From CAZNPW01 sp964575185 (GTDB taxonomy: Bacteria > Pseudomonadota > Alphaproteobacteria > Rhodobacterales > Rhodobacteraceae): 58,884 nt of DNA. The number at the start of each line of letters is the position of its first letter. Within the stretch, counting starts at the first letter, position 1. Below are positions 23,266 through 31,777 of this stretch, piece by piece. The DNA is taken from positions 1-58,884 of the forward strand of contig CAZNPW010000013.1 of the NCBI GenBank assembly GCA_964575185.1, given 5' to 3'. Made by a program: the position numbers and the translations under genes. The notes beneath the pieces are model-generated. The model was not told the DNA's origin, ran no database searches, and worked only from the letters and a program-made list of their open reading frames with translations.

Positions 23266-23829
23266 TCACCAGTTGTAGCAGACGATTTCGACGCGGCGGT
23301 TCTGGGCCATGCCGGCCGCCGTGGCATTCGACGCGATCGGCTGGCGTTCGCCGAAGCCGATCTCGCGTTCGACGCTGGCCCCGACCGACCGGGCGACGTC
23401 CGCAACCGCCGCCGCGCGGCGGTCCGACAGGTCGAGGTTGTAGGCGTCCGACGCGCGGCTGTCGGTATGGCCGTAGATGGCATAGCCGAAGGCGCCGGCG
23501 GACTGGAAGAACTTCGTCAGCCGGGCCCGGCCCGCGGGGGTCAGCCGGGCGCTGTCGGTCCGGAACAGCGTGTCGGTGTTCTCGACCATGCAGGTGTTCT
23601 TGCGCAGGCACACGGGCTTGCCCGTCTGCGGATCGCGCCGCGGCACCATGTAGCCTTCAAGCCCGCCGTCGGCCCACCAGTGCTGGCAGCCGTCGTCGTC
23701 GATCCACAGCCCCCATTCGATCTGTCCCGTCACCACGGGCTGCTGCTGCGCCACCACGTCGGTGACGGCCATCGCCGCGAACCCGAGGCCCAGCACCATC
23801 CCGCGGATCGCACGCGTCACCTCTGTCAC
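23266..23829 (-). CDS. OmpA family protein with N-terminal two-cysteine motif
   Basis: 187-aa exported protein. Signal-like hydrophobic segment MVLGLGFAAMAVTDVVAQ, then residues ~46-74 with DGCQHWWADGGLEGY and PR-DP-TGKPVC (Cys48, Cys74), then an OmpA_C peptidoglycan-binding domain (FRTDSARLTPAGRARL, IYGHTDSRASDAYNL, LSDRRAAAV, and the ending NRRVEIVCYNW). The start is uncertain: GTG 23829 with GGGGG upstream is used, ATG 23856 is an alternative. Probably links the outer membrane or periplasm to peptidoglycan. Confidence 0.8.
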   Translation of the reverse strand: MTEVTRAIRGMVLGLGFAAMAVTDVVAQQQPVVTGQIEWGLWIDDDGCQHWWADGGLEGYMVPRRDPQTGKPVCLRKNTCMVENTDTLFRTDSARLTPAGRARLTKFFQSAGAFGYAIYGHTDSRASDAYNLDLSDRRAAAVADVARSVGASVEREIGFGERQPIASNATAAGMAQNRRVEIVCYNW

Positions 23830-23997
23830 CGCAACACCCCCATGTGCCTGTACCATTCGTCCGGCAAAACGTTGCCCCTACGAAAAGGTGAAGTAAAGCA
23901 AAATCTATGGGTTAGGGCACCGGGCACCGCAACCTGTTGCGTCAGGGTGCGCAATAGTCGAAAAAGTGCCAGATTGTCCCGCCGGTCGGGACGTCCA

Positions 23998-25290
23998 TCA
24001 GGCCGGAATCGGCACTGCGGCCAAGGAGTTCTGCCCCGAAGCCGTGATGCGCGCCGTGACGAGGTCTCCCGGCCGGGCGTGCGAATCCTGCAGGTGGACG
24101 GCGTGGAGCCAGTCCGACTTGCCGACCATCTGCCCCGGCAGGCGACCGGGCCTTTCAACCAGCACGCGCAGGGCGCGGCCCACCATCGCCTCCTGCGCGG
24201 TCCGCTGCTGGGCCGCGACCAGCGCCTGCAGGCGCTGCAGCCGGTCGTCGGCCAGCCCGGCGGGCACCGGCGGCCGTTCGGCGGCGGGCGTCCCGGGCCT
24301 CGGCGAGTAGCAAAAGCTGTAGGCCGCGCCGAAGCCCACGGCGCGGATCAGGTCCAGCGTCGCGGTGAAGTCGTCTTCGGTCTCGCCCGGGAAGCCCACG
24401 ATGAAGTCCGAGGTCAAAAGGATGTCGGGCCGGGACGCGCGGATGCGATCCACCAGCGCCAGATACCGCGCCGCGGTGTGCTTTCGGTTCATCGCGCGCA
24501 GGATGCGGTCCGACCCCGACTGCACCGGCAGGTGCAGGGTGGGCATCAGCTGCGGCACCTCGGCATGGGCGGCGATCAGGGCGTCGTCCATGTCGTTCGG
24601 GTGGCTCGTGGTGTAGCGCAGGCGCGCCAGCCCCTCGATCCCGGCCAGCGCGCGGATCAGGCCGCCGAGCCCGCCCTCGGCCCCGTGCCAGGCATTCACG
24701 TTCTGCCCCAGAAGCACGATCTCGCGCGCCCCGCCCGCGACCAGCGCCCGCGCCTCGGCAAGGATCCGGTCGGCCGGGCGGCTGACCTCGGCCCCGCGGG
24801 TATAGGGCACGACGCAGAAGGCGCAGAACCTGTCGCAGCCCTCCTGCACCGTCAGGAAGGCGACGGGGCCGCTGGCGCGCCCGCGCGCAGGCAGGTGGTC
24901 GAACTTGTCCTCGGCCGGAAACTCGGTGTCGACCCGCCGGGAGCCCGCGCGGGCGAGCGCCGGCAGCCGGTGGTAGGCCTGCGGGCCGACCACCAGGTCG
25001 ACCACCGGCGCGCGGCGGATGATCTCGTCGCCCTCGGCCTGCGCCACGCAGCCCGCGACGCCGATCTTCATCCCCGGCCGCGCGGCCTTGAGCGGCTTCA
25101 ACCGGCCGAGATCGGAGTAGAGCTTCTCCGCCGCCTTCTCGCGGATGTGGCAGGTGTTGAGCAGGACCAGGTCCGCGTCCTCGGGCGCGTCGGTGCGCGC
25201 GTAGCCCTCGGGCGCCATGACCTCGGCCATGCGCTCGCTGTCGTAGACGTTCATCTGGCAGCCGTAGGTCTTGATGAACAGCGTCTTCAT
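23998..25290 (-). CDS. miaB: tRNA-2-methylthio-N6-dimethylallyladenosine synthase
   Basis: 430-aa radical-SAM methylthiotransferase that modifies A37 of tRNAs. The N-terminal UPF0004 domain holds Cys11, Cys47 and Cys81 (cluster ligands); the radical-SAM motif is CDRFCAFC (Cys151, Cys155, Cys158); VPYTRGAEVSRP follows. The C-terminal TRAM domain covers the last ~65 residues (RALRVLVERPGRL onward). ATG 25290 has GGAGG upstream. In this gene order it lies before phoH with the lipoprotein/OmpA pair inserted between. Confidence 0.95.
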   Translation of the reverse strand: MKTLFIKTYGCQMNVYDSERMAEVMAPEGYARTDAPEDADLVLLNTCHIREKAAEKLYSDLGRLKPLKAARPGMKIGVAGCVAQAEGDEIIRRAPVVDLVVGPQAYHRLPALARAGSRRVDTEFPAEDKFDHLPARGRASGPVAFLTVQEGCDRFCAFCVVPYTRGAEVSRPADRILAEARALVAGGAREIVLLGQNVNAWHGAEGGLGGLIRALAGIEGLARLRYTTSHPNDMDDALIAAHAEVPQLMPTLHLPVQSGSDRILRAMNRKHTAARYLALVDRIRASRPDILLTSDFIVGFPGETEDDFTATLDLIRAVGFGAAYSFCYSPRPGTPAAERPPVPAGLADDRLQRLQALVAAQQRTAQEAMVGRALRVLVERPGRLPGQMVGKSDWLHAVHLQDSHARPGDLVTARITASGQNSLAAVPIPA

Positions 25291-25387
25291 GGCGGCGGCC
25301 TCCGGGATCGTGCCCCCATACACGTCGGGCGAATGCGCGGCAACGAAGCCTTGCGCAGCGACGGGCTTTGGCCGACCCTGCCGCCCG

Positions 25388-26242
25388 ATGCACTTTCCGT
25401 CGCTCGCCGCCTGGTTGTCCGCCCGCGCGCCCCTGAAGGGGCCGGTCGCGCTGATCATGGCCGAAGACGAGGTAGAGGTCACGACGACGCTCGCCTGGCA
25501 CCTGGAGGCAGGGTTCCGCGAGGTCGTGCTGCTGGCCCCGCCGGGGCTGGCCTGCGATGCCGCTGGGGGGACGCGGGTGGATGCCGACCCTTATGCCGAC
25601 GACGCGCTGGCGGGCGCGGTCAACGCGGTGATCGACGCCGCCGAGGGGGAGTGGATCCATTACGGCTACAACGCCGAATACCTGTTCCACCCCTTCCGCG
25701 AGACGCGCAACATCCGCGAGCTGATCGCCTTCCACGCCGAGGAACGCCGCGACGCGGCGCTCGGCTATGTGGTGGATCTCTATGCCGGGGACCTCGCCGC
25801 CGCACCGAACGCGGTGTCGCGGGCGGATGCGCATCTCGACCGCTCGGGTTACTACGCGCTCGCCCGCAAGGACGAGGCCAAGGGCTGGGCGGCGAAGGAG
25901 CGGCAGCTCGACTTCTTCGGCGGCCTGCGCTGGCGGTTCGAGGAGCACGTCCCCTGGGCCCGCCGCAAGATCGACCGCGTGACGCTGTTCCGCGCGAAGA
26001 AGGGCCTGCGGCTGCGCCCCGACTTCACCTTCACGGATGAGGAATACAACACCTACGCCTGCCCGTGGCACCACAACCTGACGCTTGCCGTCTGTTCCTT
26101 CCGCACCGCCAAGGCGCTGCGCGCGAACCCCGGCAGCCGCTGCGAGATCCGGACGTTCCGGTGGCGGAACTCCGTGCCGTTCCGGTGGCACAGCCAGCAG
26201 CTGATGGACCTCGGCCTGATGGAACCGGGGCAGTGGTTCTGA
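25388..26242 (+). CDS. Glycosyltransferase-like protein (GT2/GT-A resembling), function unknown
   Basis: 284-aa cytosolic protein. The N-terminus (PVALIMAEDEVEVTTTLAWH, EAGFREVVLLAP) resembles the first beta-alpha-beta of GT-A-fold transferases found in Rhodobacteraceae, and AVNAVIDAAEGEWIHYGYNAEY sits where the DxD metal motif is expected, but no DxD is seen. Later NTYACPWHHNLTLAVCSF recalls acceptor-side regions of these proteins. ATG 25388 chosen; an upstream ATG would overlap the miaB start region. Monocistronic, followed by the palindrome cluster. The assignment is tentative. Confidence 0.55.
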   Translation: MHFPSLAAWLSARAPLKGPVALIMAEDEVEVTTTLAWHLEAGFREVVLLAPPGLACDAAGGTRVDADPYADDALAGAVNAVIDAAEGEWIHYGYNAEYLFHPFRETRNIRELIAFHAEERRDAALGYVVDLYAGDLAAAPNAVSRADAHLDRSGYYALARKDEAKGWAAKERQLDFFGGLRWRFEEHVPWARRKIDRVTLFRAKKGLRLRPDFTFTDEEYNTYACPWHHNLTLAVCSFRTAKALRANPGSRCEIRTFRWRNSVPFRWHSQQLMDLGLMEPGQWF

Positions 26243-26248
26243 GCGCCA

Positions 26249-26316
26249 CCGGTTTCCTTGCGGAAATCGTTCCGGTTCCTTGCAAGGAACCGGTCCTGAT
26301 CCTTTGAAGGATCAGG
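26249..26316. terminator. Palindrome cluster (three 22-bp units) between convergent genes
   Basis: Three 22-bp units separated by one base: 26249-26270 (degraded, 4 mismatches per half), 26272-26293 (perfect, half CCGGTTCCTTG) and 26295-26316 (one central mismatch, half CCTGATCCTT). Same design as at 5522-5567 and 21617-21684. It separates the GT-like gene from irr, and overlaps the irr stop region. Confidence 0.65.
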
Positions 26317-26722
26317 CGCGGCGCAGGCGGATGACGACGTCGACCTTGCTGATGGCGGTGCCCTCGGGTGCCTCGGGCAGGCCGGAAATGCGCAGCTGCG
26401 CCGGCGCGTCGGTCAGTTGCGCGGTTTCTTCCCAGTAGAAATGCGGGTGGTCGTCCATGCGGGTGTCGAAATAGCTTTTCGACCCGTCGACGGTGACCTC
26501 GTTCATCAGTCCCGCCTCGCAGAAGGCGCGCAGCGTGTTGTAGACGGTGGCGAGGCTGACCCTTTCGCCCGCCCGGACGGATGCGGCATAGAGGCTTTCG
26601 GCGGTGACGTGCCGGTTCTCGCCGTCGCCGACCAGAAGCTGGGCCAGCAGCAGGCGCTGTCGCGTGGGGCGAAGGCCCCCGCGTGTCAGCCAGGCGGTGC
26701 TGCGGTCGGTCGCGGTCATCAT
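26312..26722 (-). CDS. irr: Fur family regulator, Irr type
   Basis: 136-aa Fur-family transcription factor. The N-terminal winged helix has LRPTRQRLLLAQLL and RVSLATVYNTLRAFCEAGLM; the C-terminal part has the Irr-like KSYFDTRMDDHPHFYWEETAQL with the His-rich region that senses haem/iron in alphaproteobacterial Irr. No Cys pairs for structural zinc are seen. Irr represses or activates iron genes under iron limitation. It is divergent from fabA, the neighbour also seen for irr in many alphaproteobacteria (from memory). Two adjacent ATGs exist; 26722 is used. Confidence 0.85.
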   Translation of the reverse strand: MMTATDRSTAWLTRGGLRPTRQRLLLAQLLVGDGENRHVTAESLYAASVRAGERVSLATVYNTLRAFCEAGLMNEVTVDGSKSYFDTRMDDHPHFYWEETAQLTDAPAQLRISGLPEAPEGTAISKVDVVIRLRRA

Positions 26723-26845
26723 CGGTCAATATAGCGCGTCCCGGCCCGCCGTTTCAATGCACCTCTGCGACGAGGGGCGGGCCGGGGCCGGACTTGCCCC
26801 GGCCGCAAGCGCTCTGTTACAGGGACGCACCAACGGGAGATGCGC

Positions 26846-27355
26846 ATGGCCCCCTATCCGACGAGCTTCGACCGGGAGGACCTGCTCGCCTGTGCGCGGG
26901 GGGAGCTGTTCGGCCCCGGCAACGCGCAACTGCCCGAACCGCCGATGCTGATGATGGACCGGATCACCGACATCAGCGACGACCGCGGCGCGCACGGCAA
27001 GGGACACGTGGTGGCGGAGTTCGACATCCGCCCGGACCTGTGGTTCTTCGCCTGCCACTTCCCCGGCAACCCGATCATGCCCGGCTGCCTCGGGCTCGAC
27101 GGGCTGTGGCAGCTGACGGGCTTCAACCTCGGCTGGCGGGGCTGGCAGGGGCGGGGCTACGCGCTGGGCGTGGGCGAGGTGAAGCTGACCGGCATGGTGC
27201 GGCCGGACCGGAAGTTGCTGACCTACCACGTCGATTTCACCAGGGCCGTGCAGTCGCGGCGGCTGACGATGGGGGTGGCCGACGGCCGGGTGGAGGCCGA
27301 CGGCGAGGTGATCTACCAGGTCCGCGACATGAAGGTGGCGCTGAGCGAGGCCTGA
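26846..27355 (+). CDS. fabA: 3-hydroxydecanoyl-ACP dehydratase/isomerase
   Basis: 169-aa enzyme that dehydrates 3-hydroxydecanoyl-ACP and isomerises the double bond to start unsaturated fatty acid synthesis. The catalytic His71 lies in FFACHFPGNPIMPGCLGLDG and Asp85 in LGLDGLW. Start ATG 26846 is preferred to 26840 because GGGAG (26834-26838) then has normal spacing. Its usual partner fabB is not downstream; aroA follows instead. Confidence 0.93.
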   Translation: MAPYPTSFDREDLLACARGELFGPGNAQLPEPPMLMMDRITDISDDRGAHGKGHVVAEFDIRPDLWFFACHFPGNPIMPGCLGLDGLWQLTGFNLGWRGWQGRGYALGVGEVKLTGMVRPDRKLLTYHVDFTRAVQSRRLTMGVADGRVEADGEVIYQVRDMKVALSEA

Positions 27356-27419
27356 GCCGCTGCCCATGGACCGACGCGCGGGGTTCGGCTATCTCCCCGG
27401 CGACGCAACGAGGCCGCCC

Positions 27420-28754
27420 ATGTCCCACGCCGACGCTCAGCCCATGACCGCCCGCGCCAGCGGCCCCCTGACCGGCGCGGCGCAGGTGCCCGGCGACAAG
27501 TCGATCAGCCACCGGGCGCTGATCCTCGGCGCGATGGCGGTGGGCGAGACGAAGATCACCGGGCTTCTGGAAGGCCAGGACGTGCTCGACACCGCCGCGG
27601 CGATGCGCGCCTGCGGGGCCGAGGTCACCCGGCAGGCACCCGGCACCTGGTCGGTGCACGGCGTGGGCGTCGGCGGCTTCCGCGAGCCCGACAGCGTGAT
27701 CGACTGCGGCAACTCGGGCACCGGGGTGCGGCTGGTGATGGGGGCGATGGCGACGACGCCCGTGACCGCGACCTTCACGGGCGATGCCTCCCTGCGCAAG
27801 CGGCCGATGGGGCGGGTGACCGAGCCGCTCGCGCTGTTCGGCGCGCGGGCCTTCGGGCGGCAGGGCGGGCGGCTGCCGATGACGGTCGTGGGCGCGGCCG
27901 ACCCGGTGCCGGTGCGCTACGCCCTGCCGGTCGCAAGCGCGCAGGTGAAGTCGGCGGTGCTGCTCGCGGGCCTGAACGCCCCCGGCGCGACCGTGGTGAT
28001 CGAGCGCGCGCCGACGCGCGACCATTCGGAACGGATGCTCGCGGGGTTCGGCGCAGTGCTGGAGGTGGAGCGCACGGCCGAGGGCAACGTCATCACCCTG
28101 CAGGGTCGGCCCGAGCTGCGGCCGCAGACGGTGGCGGTGCCCCGCGATCCTTCCAGCGCGGCCTTCCCGGTCGCTGCGGCGCTGATCGTGCCCGGATCGG
28201 ACATTACCGTGCCGGGCGTCAGCCAGAACCTGACCCGCAATGGTCTTTATCGCACATTGACCGAGATGGGGGCCGACATCGCCTTCGACCGGCCGCGATC
28301 CGAGGGCGGCGAGCCGGTGGCGGACCTGCGGGTCCGCTTCTCTTCGCTGCGGGGGATCGAGGTGCCGCCCGACCGCGCGCCGAGCATGATCGACGAATAC
28401 CCGGTCCTGTCGGTGCTCGCGGCCTTCGCCGCGGGCACGACGGTGATGCACGGGGTGGGCGAGCTGCGGGTCAAGGAAAGCGACCGGATCGCGGCGATGG
28501 TCGACGGCCTGCGCGCCTGCGGCGTGCAGGTGGAGGCCGACGCGGACACCATGACCGTGCACGGCATGGGCCCCGGCGGCGTGCCGGGCGGGGCCACCTG
28601 CGCCACGCACCTCGACCACCGGATCGCGATGAGCTTCCTCGTCTGCGGGCTGGCGGCGCAAGCCCCCGTCACGGTCGACGACGCGAGCCCGATCACCACC
28701 TCGTTCCCGGCGTTCGGTCGCCTGATGGCGGGCCTCGGCGCCGACCTGTCCTGA
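27420..28754 (+). CDS. aroA: 3-phosphoshikimate 1-carboxyvinyltransferase (EPSP synthase)
   Basis: 444-aa shikimate-pathway enzyme that joins PEP to shikimate-3-phosphate. QVPGDKSISHRALILG carries the catalytic Lys27; DCGNSGTGVRLVMG, GDASLRKRPMGRV and APSMIDEYPVL follow, and LRVKESDRIAAM is near the C-terminus. The pattern (TGLLEGQDVL, FTGDASL-KRPMGRV) is that of class II, glyphosate-tolerant-type enzymes, but the PEP-site residue corresponding to CP4 Ala100 is Gly here. The TGA overlaps the dacB ATG by one base. The usual cmk neighbour is absent. Confidence 0.93.
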   Translation: MSHADAQPMTARASGPLTGAAQVPGDKSISHRALILGAMAVGETKITGLLEGQDVLDTAAAMRACGAEVTRQAPGTWSVHGVGVGGFREPDSVIDCGNSGTGVRLVMGAMATTPVTATFTGDASLRKRPMGRVTEPLALFGARAFGRQGGRLPMTVVGAADPVPVRYALPVASAQVKSAVLLAGLNAPGATVVIERAPTRDHSERMLAGFGAVLEVERTAEGNVITLQGRPELRPQTVAVPRDPSSAAFPVAAALIVPGSDITVPGVSQNLTRNGLYRTLTEMGADIAFDRPRSEGGEPVADLRVRFSSLRGIEVPPDRAPSMIDEYPVLSVLAAFAAGTTVMHGVGELRVKESDRIAAMVDGLRACGVQVEADADTMTVHGMGPGGVPGGATCATHLDHRIAMSFLVCGLAAQAPVTVDDASPITTSFPAFGRLMAGLGADLS

Positions 28755-30196
28755 TGCGGATCGGTCGCCGCGCGGTCCTCGCAGGGCTGCTCGCCGCGCC
28801 CGCCTGGGCCGAGCCGCCGGCGTCGAGCCCCCGCCCCCGGCCCCGCCCCGGCCCGGCCGATCCGCGCGACCTGATCGCCGCGGCGGAGCTGTCGGGCGCG
28901 GTGACCTACGCCATGGCGGACCTGTCCTCCGGCGCGCTGGTCGAGGCGCGGGGCGCCGACGACCGGCTGCCGCCCGCGTCGGTCGCCAAGATGGTGACCT
29001 CGCTCTATGCGCTGCAGGCGCTGGGGCCGACGCACCGCTTCGCCACCCGCGTGATCGCCACCGGGCTGGTCGCGGGCGGCACGCTGCGCGGCGACCTGAT
29101 CCTCGACGGCGGCGGCGACCCCACGCTCGACACCGACCGGCTGGGCGACATGGCCGCGCGGCTCGCCGCGACCGGGCTGCGGCGCGTCGGCGGGCGCTTC
29201 CTGTTCCGCGAAAGCGCGCTGCCGCAGGTCCCGCTGATCGACCCCGACCAGCCGGTCTACGCGGGCTACAACCCCGCGATCTCGGGGCTGAACCTGAACT
29301 TCAACCGCATCAACTTCCGCTGGGGCGCGGGCGGGCGTGATCTGTCGATGGACGCCGAGGGCGCGCGCTTCGTGCCGCCGGTCGGCATGGCGACGATCAC
29401 GGCGGAAGACCGCGCGGCCCCGCTCTTCGCCTACGCCGCGGCGCCCGACCGCGACCGCTGGACCGTCGCGCGCCCCGCGCCGCGGCAAGCGGGCACGCGC
29501 TGGCTGCCGACGCGGCACCCCGGGCTCTACGCCGCCGACGTCTTCCGCACGCTCTGCGCGGCGCAAGGGGTTATCCTGCCGCCGGGCGCGCCCGCGCGCG
29601 AGGTGCCGCAGGGCACGGCGCTCGTCACCGACCGCAGCGAGGCCCTGCCGGACCTGCTGCGCGACATGCTGCGGTTTTCGACCAACCTGACGGCCGAGGT
29701 CACGGGCCTGTCAACGTCCGGCGCGCCGACGCTCGCCGCCAGCGGGGCGGCGATGACGGCCTGGGCGCGGGCGGCCTTCGGGATCGGCGCGAGTTTCGCC
29801 GGTCACTCGGGGCTCGAGGCCGCCTCGGCCGCCAGCGCGCACGACCTCCTCGCCGTGCTGCTCCGCGCCGGGACGACCGCGAACGGCGGCCTTTTGCCGG
29901 GCCTCTTGCGCGACATCGGCATGCGCGACGACGCGGGCGAGCCGATCGCGGGCCATCCGGTGCAGGTGCGGGCCAAGTCGGGAACGCTGAACTTCGTGTC
30001 GAACCTGGCCGGGATCATCACCCCGCCCGCAGGCCCGGCGCTCGCCTTCGCGATCCTCTGCGCCGACCCCGCCCGGCGCGGCGCGCTGCCGGTGGACCAG
30101 CGCGAGGACCCGCCCGGCGGCCGCGCCTGGACGCTGCGGGCGCGGCGGCTGCAGGGGCAGCTCGTCACGCGCTGGGCGGCGGTCTACGGGCGCTGA
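28754..30196 (+). CDS. dacB: D-alanyl-D-alanine carboxypeptidase/endopeptidase (PBP4 type)
   Basis: 480-aa periplasmic class C penicillin-binding protein (peptidase S13) that trims or cleaves peptidoglycan peptides. A short Tat/Sec-like signal (RIGRRAVLAGLLAAPAWA) comes first. Catalytic motifs: SVAK at residues 76-79, STN near 308, and KSG near 407 (KTG in most relatives). It starts inside the aroA stop (TGATG) and its last 32 bases overlap the 3' end of plsC on the other strand. Confidence 0.92.
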   Translation: MRIGRRAVLAGLLAAPAWAEPPASSPRPRPRPGPADPRDLIAAAELSGAVTYAMADLSSGALVEARGADDRLPPASVAKMVTSLYALQALGPTHRFATRVIATGLVAGGTLRGDLILDGGGDPTLDTDRLGDMAARLAATGLRRVGGRFLFRESALPQVPLIDPDQPVYAGYNPAISGLNLNFNRINFRWGAGGRDLSMDAEGARFVPPVGMATITAEDRAAPLFAYAAAPDRDRWTVARPAPRQAGTRWLPTRHPGLYAADVFRTLCAAQGVILPPGAPAREVPQGTALVTDRSEALPDLLRDMLRFSTNLTAEVTGLSTSGAPTLAASGAAMTAWARAAFGIGASFAGHSGLEAASAASAHDLLAVLLRAGTTANGGLLPGLLRDIGMRDDAGEPIAGHPVQVRAKSGTLNFVSNLAGIITPPAGPALAFAILCADPARRGALPVDQREDPPGGRAWTLRARRLQGQLVTRWAAVYGR

Positions 30197-30896
30197 CCTC
30201 GGCCGACAGCCGGTCGGACGCGGCCTCGATGTCGGTCTCGATGCGGGCCATGAACGTGGCGACGGGCAGGCCCGGCGGGATTTCGGGCAGGAACTCCACC
30301 ACCGCGAGGCCGGGTCGGCGCAGGATGCCGCGCCTGGGCCAAAAGTGGCCGACGTTGGTGGCGACGGGCAGGCAAGGAGCTCCGAGCTGGTCGTAGAGAA
30401 GCCCGGTGCCGACCTTGTAGGGCGCGCGCTGCCCGGGCGCGACGCGGGTGCCCTGCGGGTAGATGACGAGCTGCCCGGGCAGGGCCGCCCCGCGCGCCAC
30501 GTCCTCCTTCATCTGCGCGATGGCCGCGCCGCGGCGGCCGCGGTCCACCGGCACGCAGCCGATCCGCAGCGCATACCAGCCGAGGATCGGCGCCCGGCGC
30601 AGTTCGGCCTTCATGATGAACTTCGGCCGCGGGCAGGCCCCGAAGATCAGGATGATGTCGAAGAAGCTCTGGTGCTTGGCCGCGACCAGCACCTCGCCCG
30701 CGGGCGGGGTGCCGCGCACCTCGGACCGCAGGCCGACGAGGACGCGCGCGGTCCACACCACCCAGCGGCAGTAGGCGTGCATCGCCGCATAGGCGGCGCG
30801 GCGGCTGAAGATCGCGAAGGGCGTGCAGACGACGGCGAGCACCGCCATCGCGAGATACATCTGCAGCACGAAGACCAGCGACAAGAGCCACTGCAT
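30165..30896 (-). CDS. plsC: 1-acyl-sn-glycerol-3-phosphate acyltransferase
   Basis: 243-aa membrane acyltransferase that makes phosphatidic acid. Two N-terminal helices (LLSLVFVLQMYLAMAVLAVV), then motif I KHQSFFD (His75, Asp80), motif III YPQGTRVAPGQ, and LPVATNVGHFWPR. ATG 30896 overlaps the ftsX stop (TGATG). It is the last gene of the ftsE-ftsX-plsC unit. The stop lies inside the converging dacB gene. Confidence 0.92.
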   Translation of the reverse strand: MQWLLSLVFVLQMYLAMAVLAVVCTPFAIFSRRAAYAAMHAYCRWVVWTARVLVGLRSEVRGTPPAGEVLVAAKHQSFFDIILIFGACPRPKFIMKAELRRAPILGWYALRIGCVPVDRGRRGAAIAQMKEDVARGAALPGQLVIYPQGTRVAPGQRAPYKVGTGLLYDQLGAPCLPVATNVGHFWPRRGILRRPGLAVVEFLPEIPPGLPVATFMARIETDIEAASDRLSAEVSARRPPPSA

Positions 30897-31777
30897 CACG
30901 GCAGCTTCCGCAGCCGCCGCATCGCCGCCGCCCGCGTGGCCGCGAAGGCGATCGCGGCGGCGAGCACGGGCAGGGCCAGCGGCCAGGCCCAGGACGGCCC
31001 CTGGAAGGACAGCCCGGTCAGGAATCCGCCCGCCGGGTCGGCCGGCGGCAGCGCCAGCACCGCGAGCATCCCGGCCAGCGTCCCCGCCGCCGCGCCCCCC
31101 GCCGCGCGCAGCGTGAAACGGCGCACGAAGGCGCGGGCGATGAAGGTGTCCTTGGCCCCGACCAGCCGCAGCGTGCGGATGACCTCGGCATTGGCCGCCA
31201 GCGCCGCGTTGGCCGCGAGCGCGATCATCGCCGCCATCGCGCCCAGGATCAGCCCGATCGACAGCCAGCCGATCGCCCGGATCCGCCCCGCCGCCGCCAC
31301 CAACGGGGCACGCCAGCGGGAATGGTCGTCGAGCACCGCGCCCGGCGCCTCGGCCATCAGGCGCTGGCGCAGGCCGTCTGCGTCGAAGCCCTGCGGCGTC
31401 GCGGTGATCTCGACCAGGCGGGGCATCGGCAGGCTGTCGACCGGCAGGTCCGGCCCGAACCAGGGCGCGAGCAGCGCCGCCTGCTCGGCGTCGGTCAGGG
31501 CGCGCGCCTGCGCGACGCCCGGGGTCTGCGCCAGCACGTCGAGCACGGCCTGCACCTGCACGTCCATCTGGTCGGCCGGGGCCGACAGCCGGACGGTCGC
31601 CGTCTGCGCCAGGGCCCCCGTCCAGCGCTCCGACAGCCGCCCGGCGGCCAGCGAGAGGGCCATGGCGAAGACGGCCAGGAACGCCATCGCGGCCGCGGTG
31701 AAGGTGGTCAGCCAGGCGGTGTGCCCGGTCGGCGGCACCACCCGCGCGCCCTGCCGCTGGACATGCGCGTCGGTCAC
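30896..31777 (-). CDS. ftsX: Cell division ABC transporter, permease FtsX
   Basis: 293-aa FtsX-family membrane protein; with FtsE it controls peptidoglycan hydrolases at the septum. One N-terminal helix (LTTFTAAAMAFLAVFAMALS), a periplasmic domain (~residues 45-160), then three helices in the C-terminal half (IGWLSIGLILGAMAAMIALA, AAGGAAAGTLAGMLAVLALP, WPLALPVLAAAIAFAAT). GTG 31777 overlaps the ftsE stop (GTGA). Confidence 0.9.
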   Translation of the reverse strand: MTDAHVQRQGARVVPPTGHTAWLTTFTAAAMAFLAVFAMALSLAAGRLSERWTGALAQTATVRLSAPADQMDVQVQAVLDVLAQTPGVAQARALTDAEQAALLAPWFGPDLPVDSLPMPRLVEITATPQGFDADGLRQRLMAEAPGAVLDDHSRWRAPLVAAAGRIRAIGWLSIGLILGAMAAMIALAANAALAANAEVIRTLRLVGAKDTFIARAFVRRFTLRAAGGAAAGTLAGMLAVLALPPADPAGGFLTGLSFQGPSWAWPLALPVLAAAIAFAATRAAAMRRLRKLP

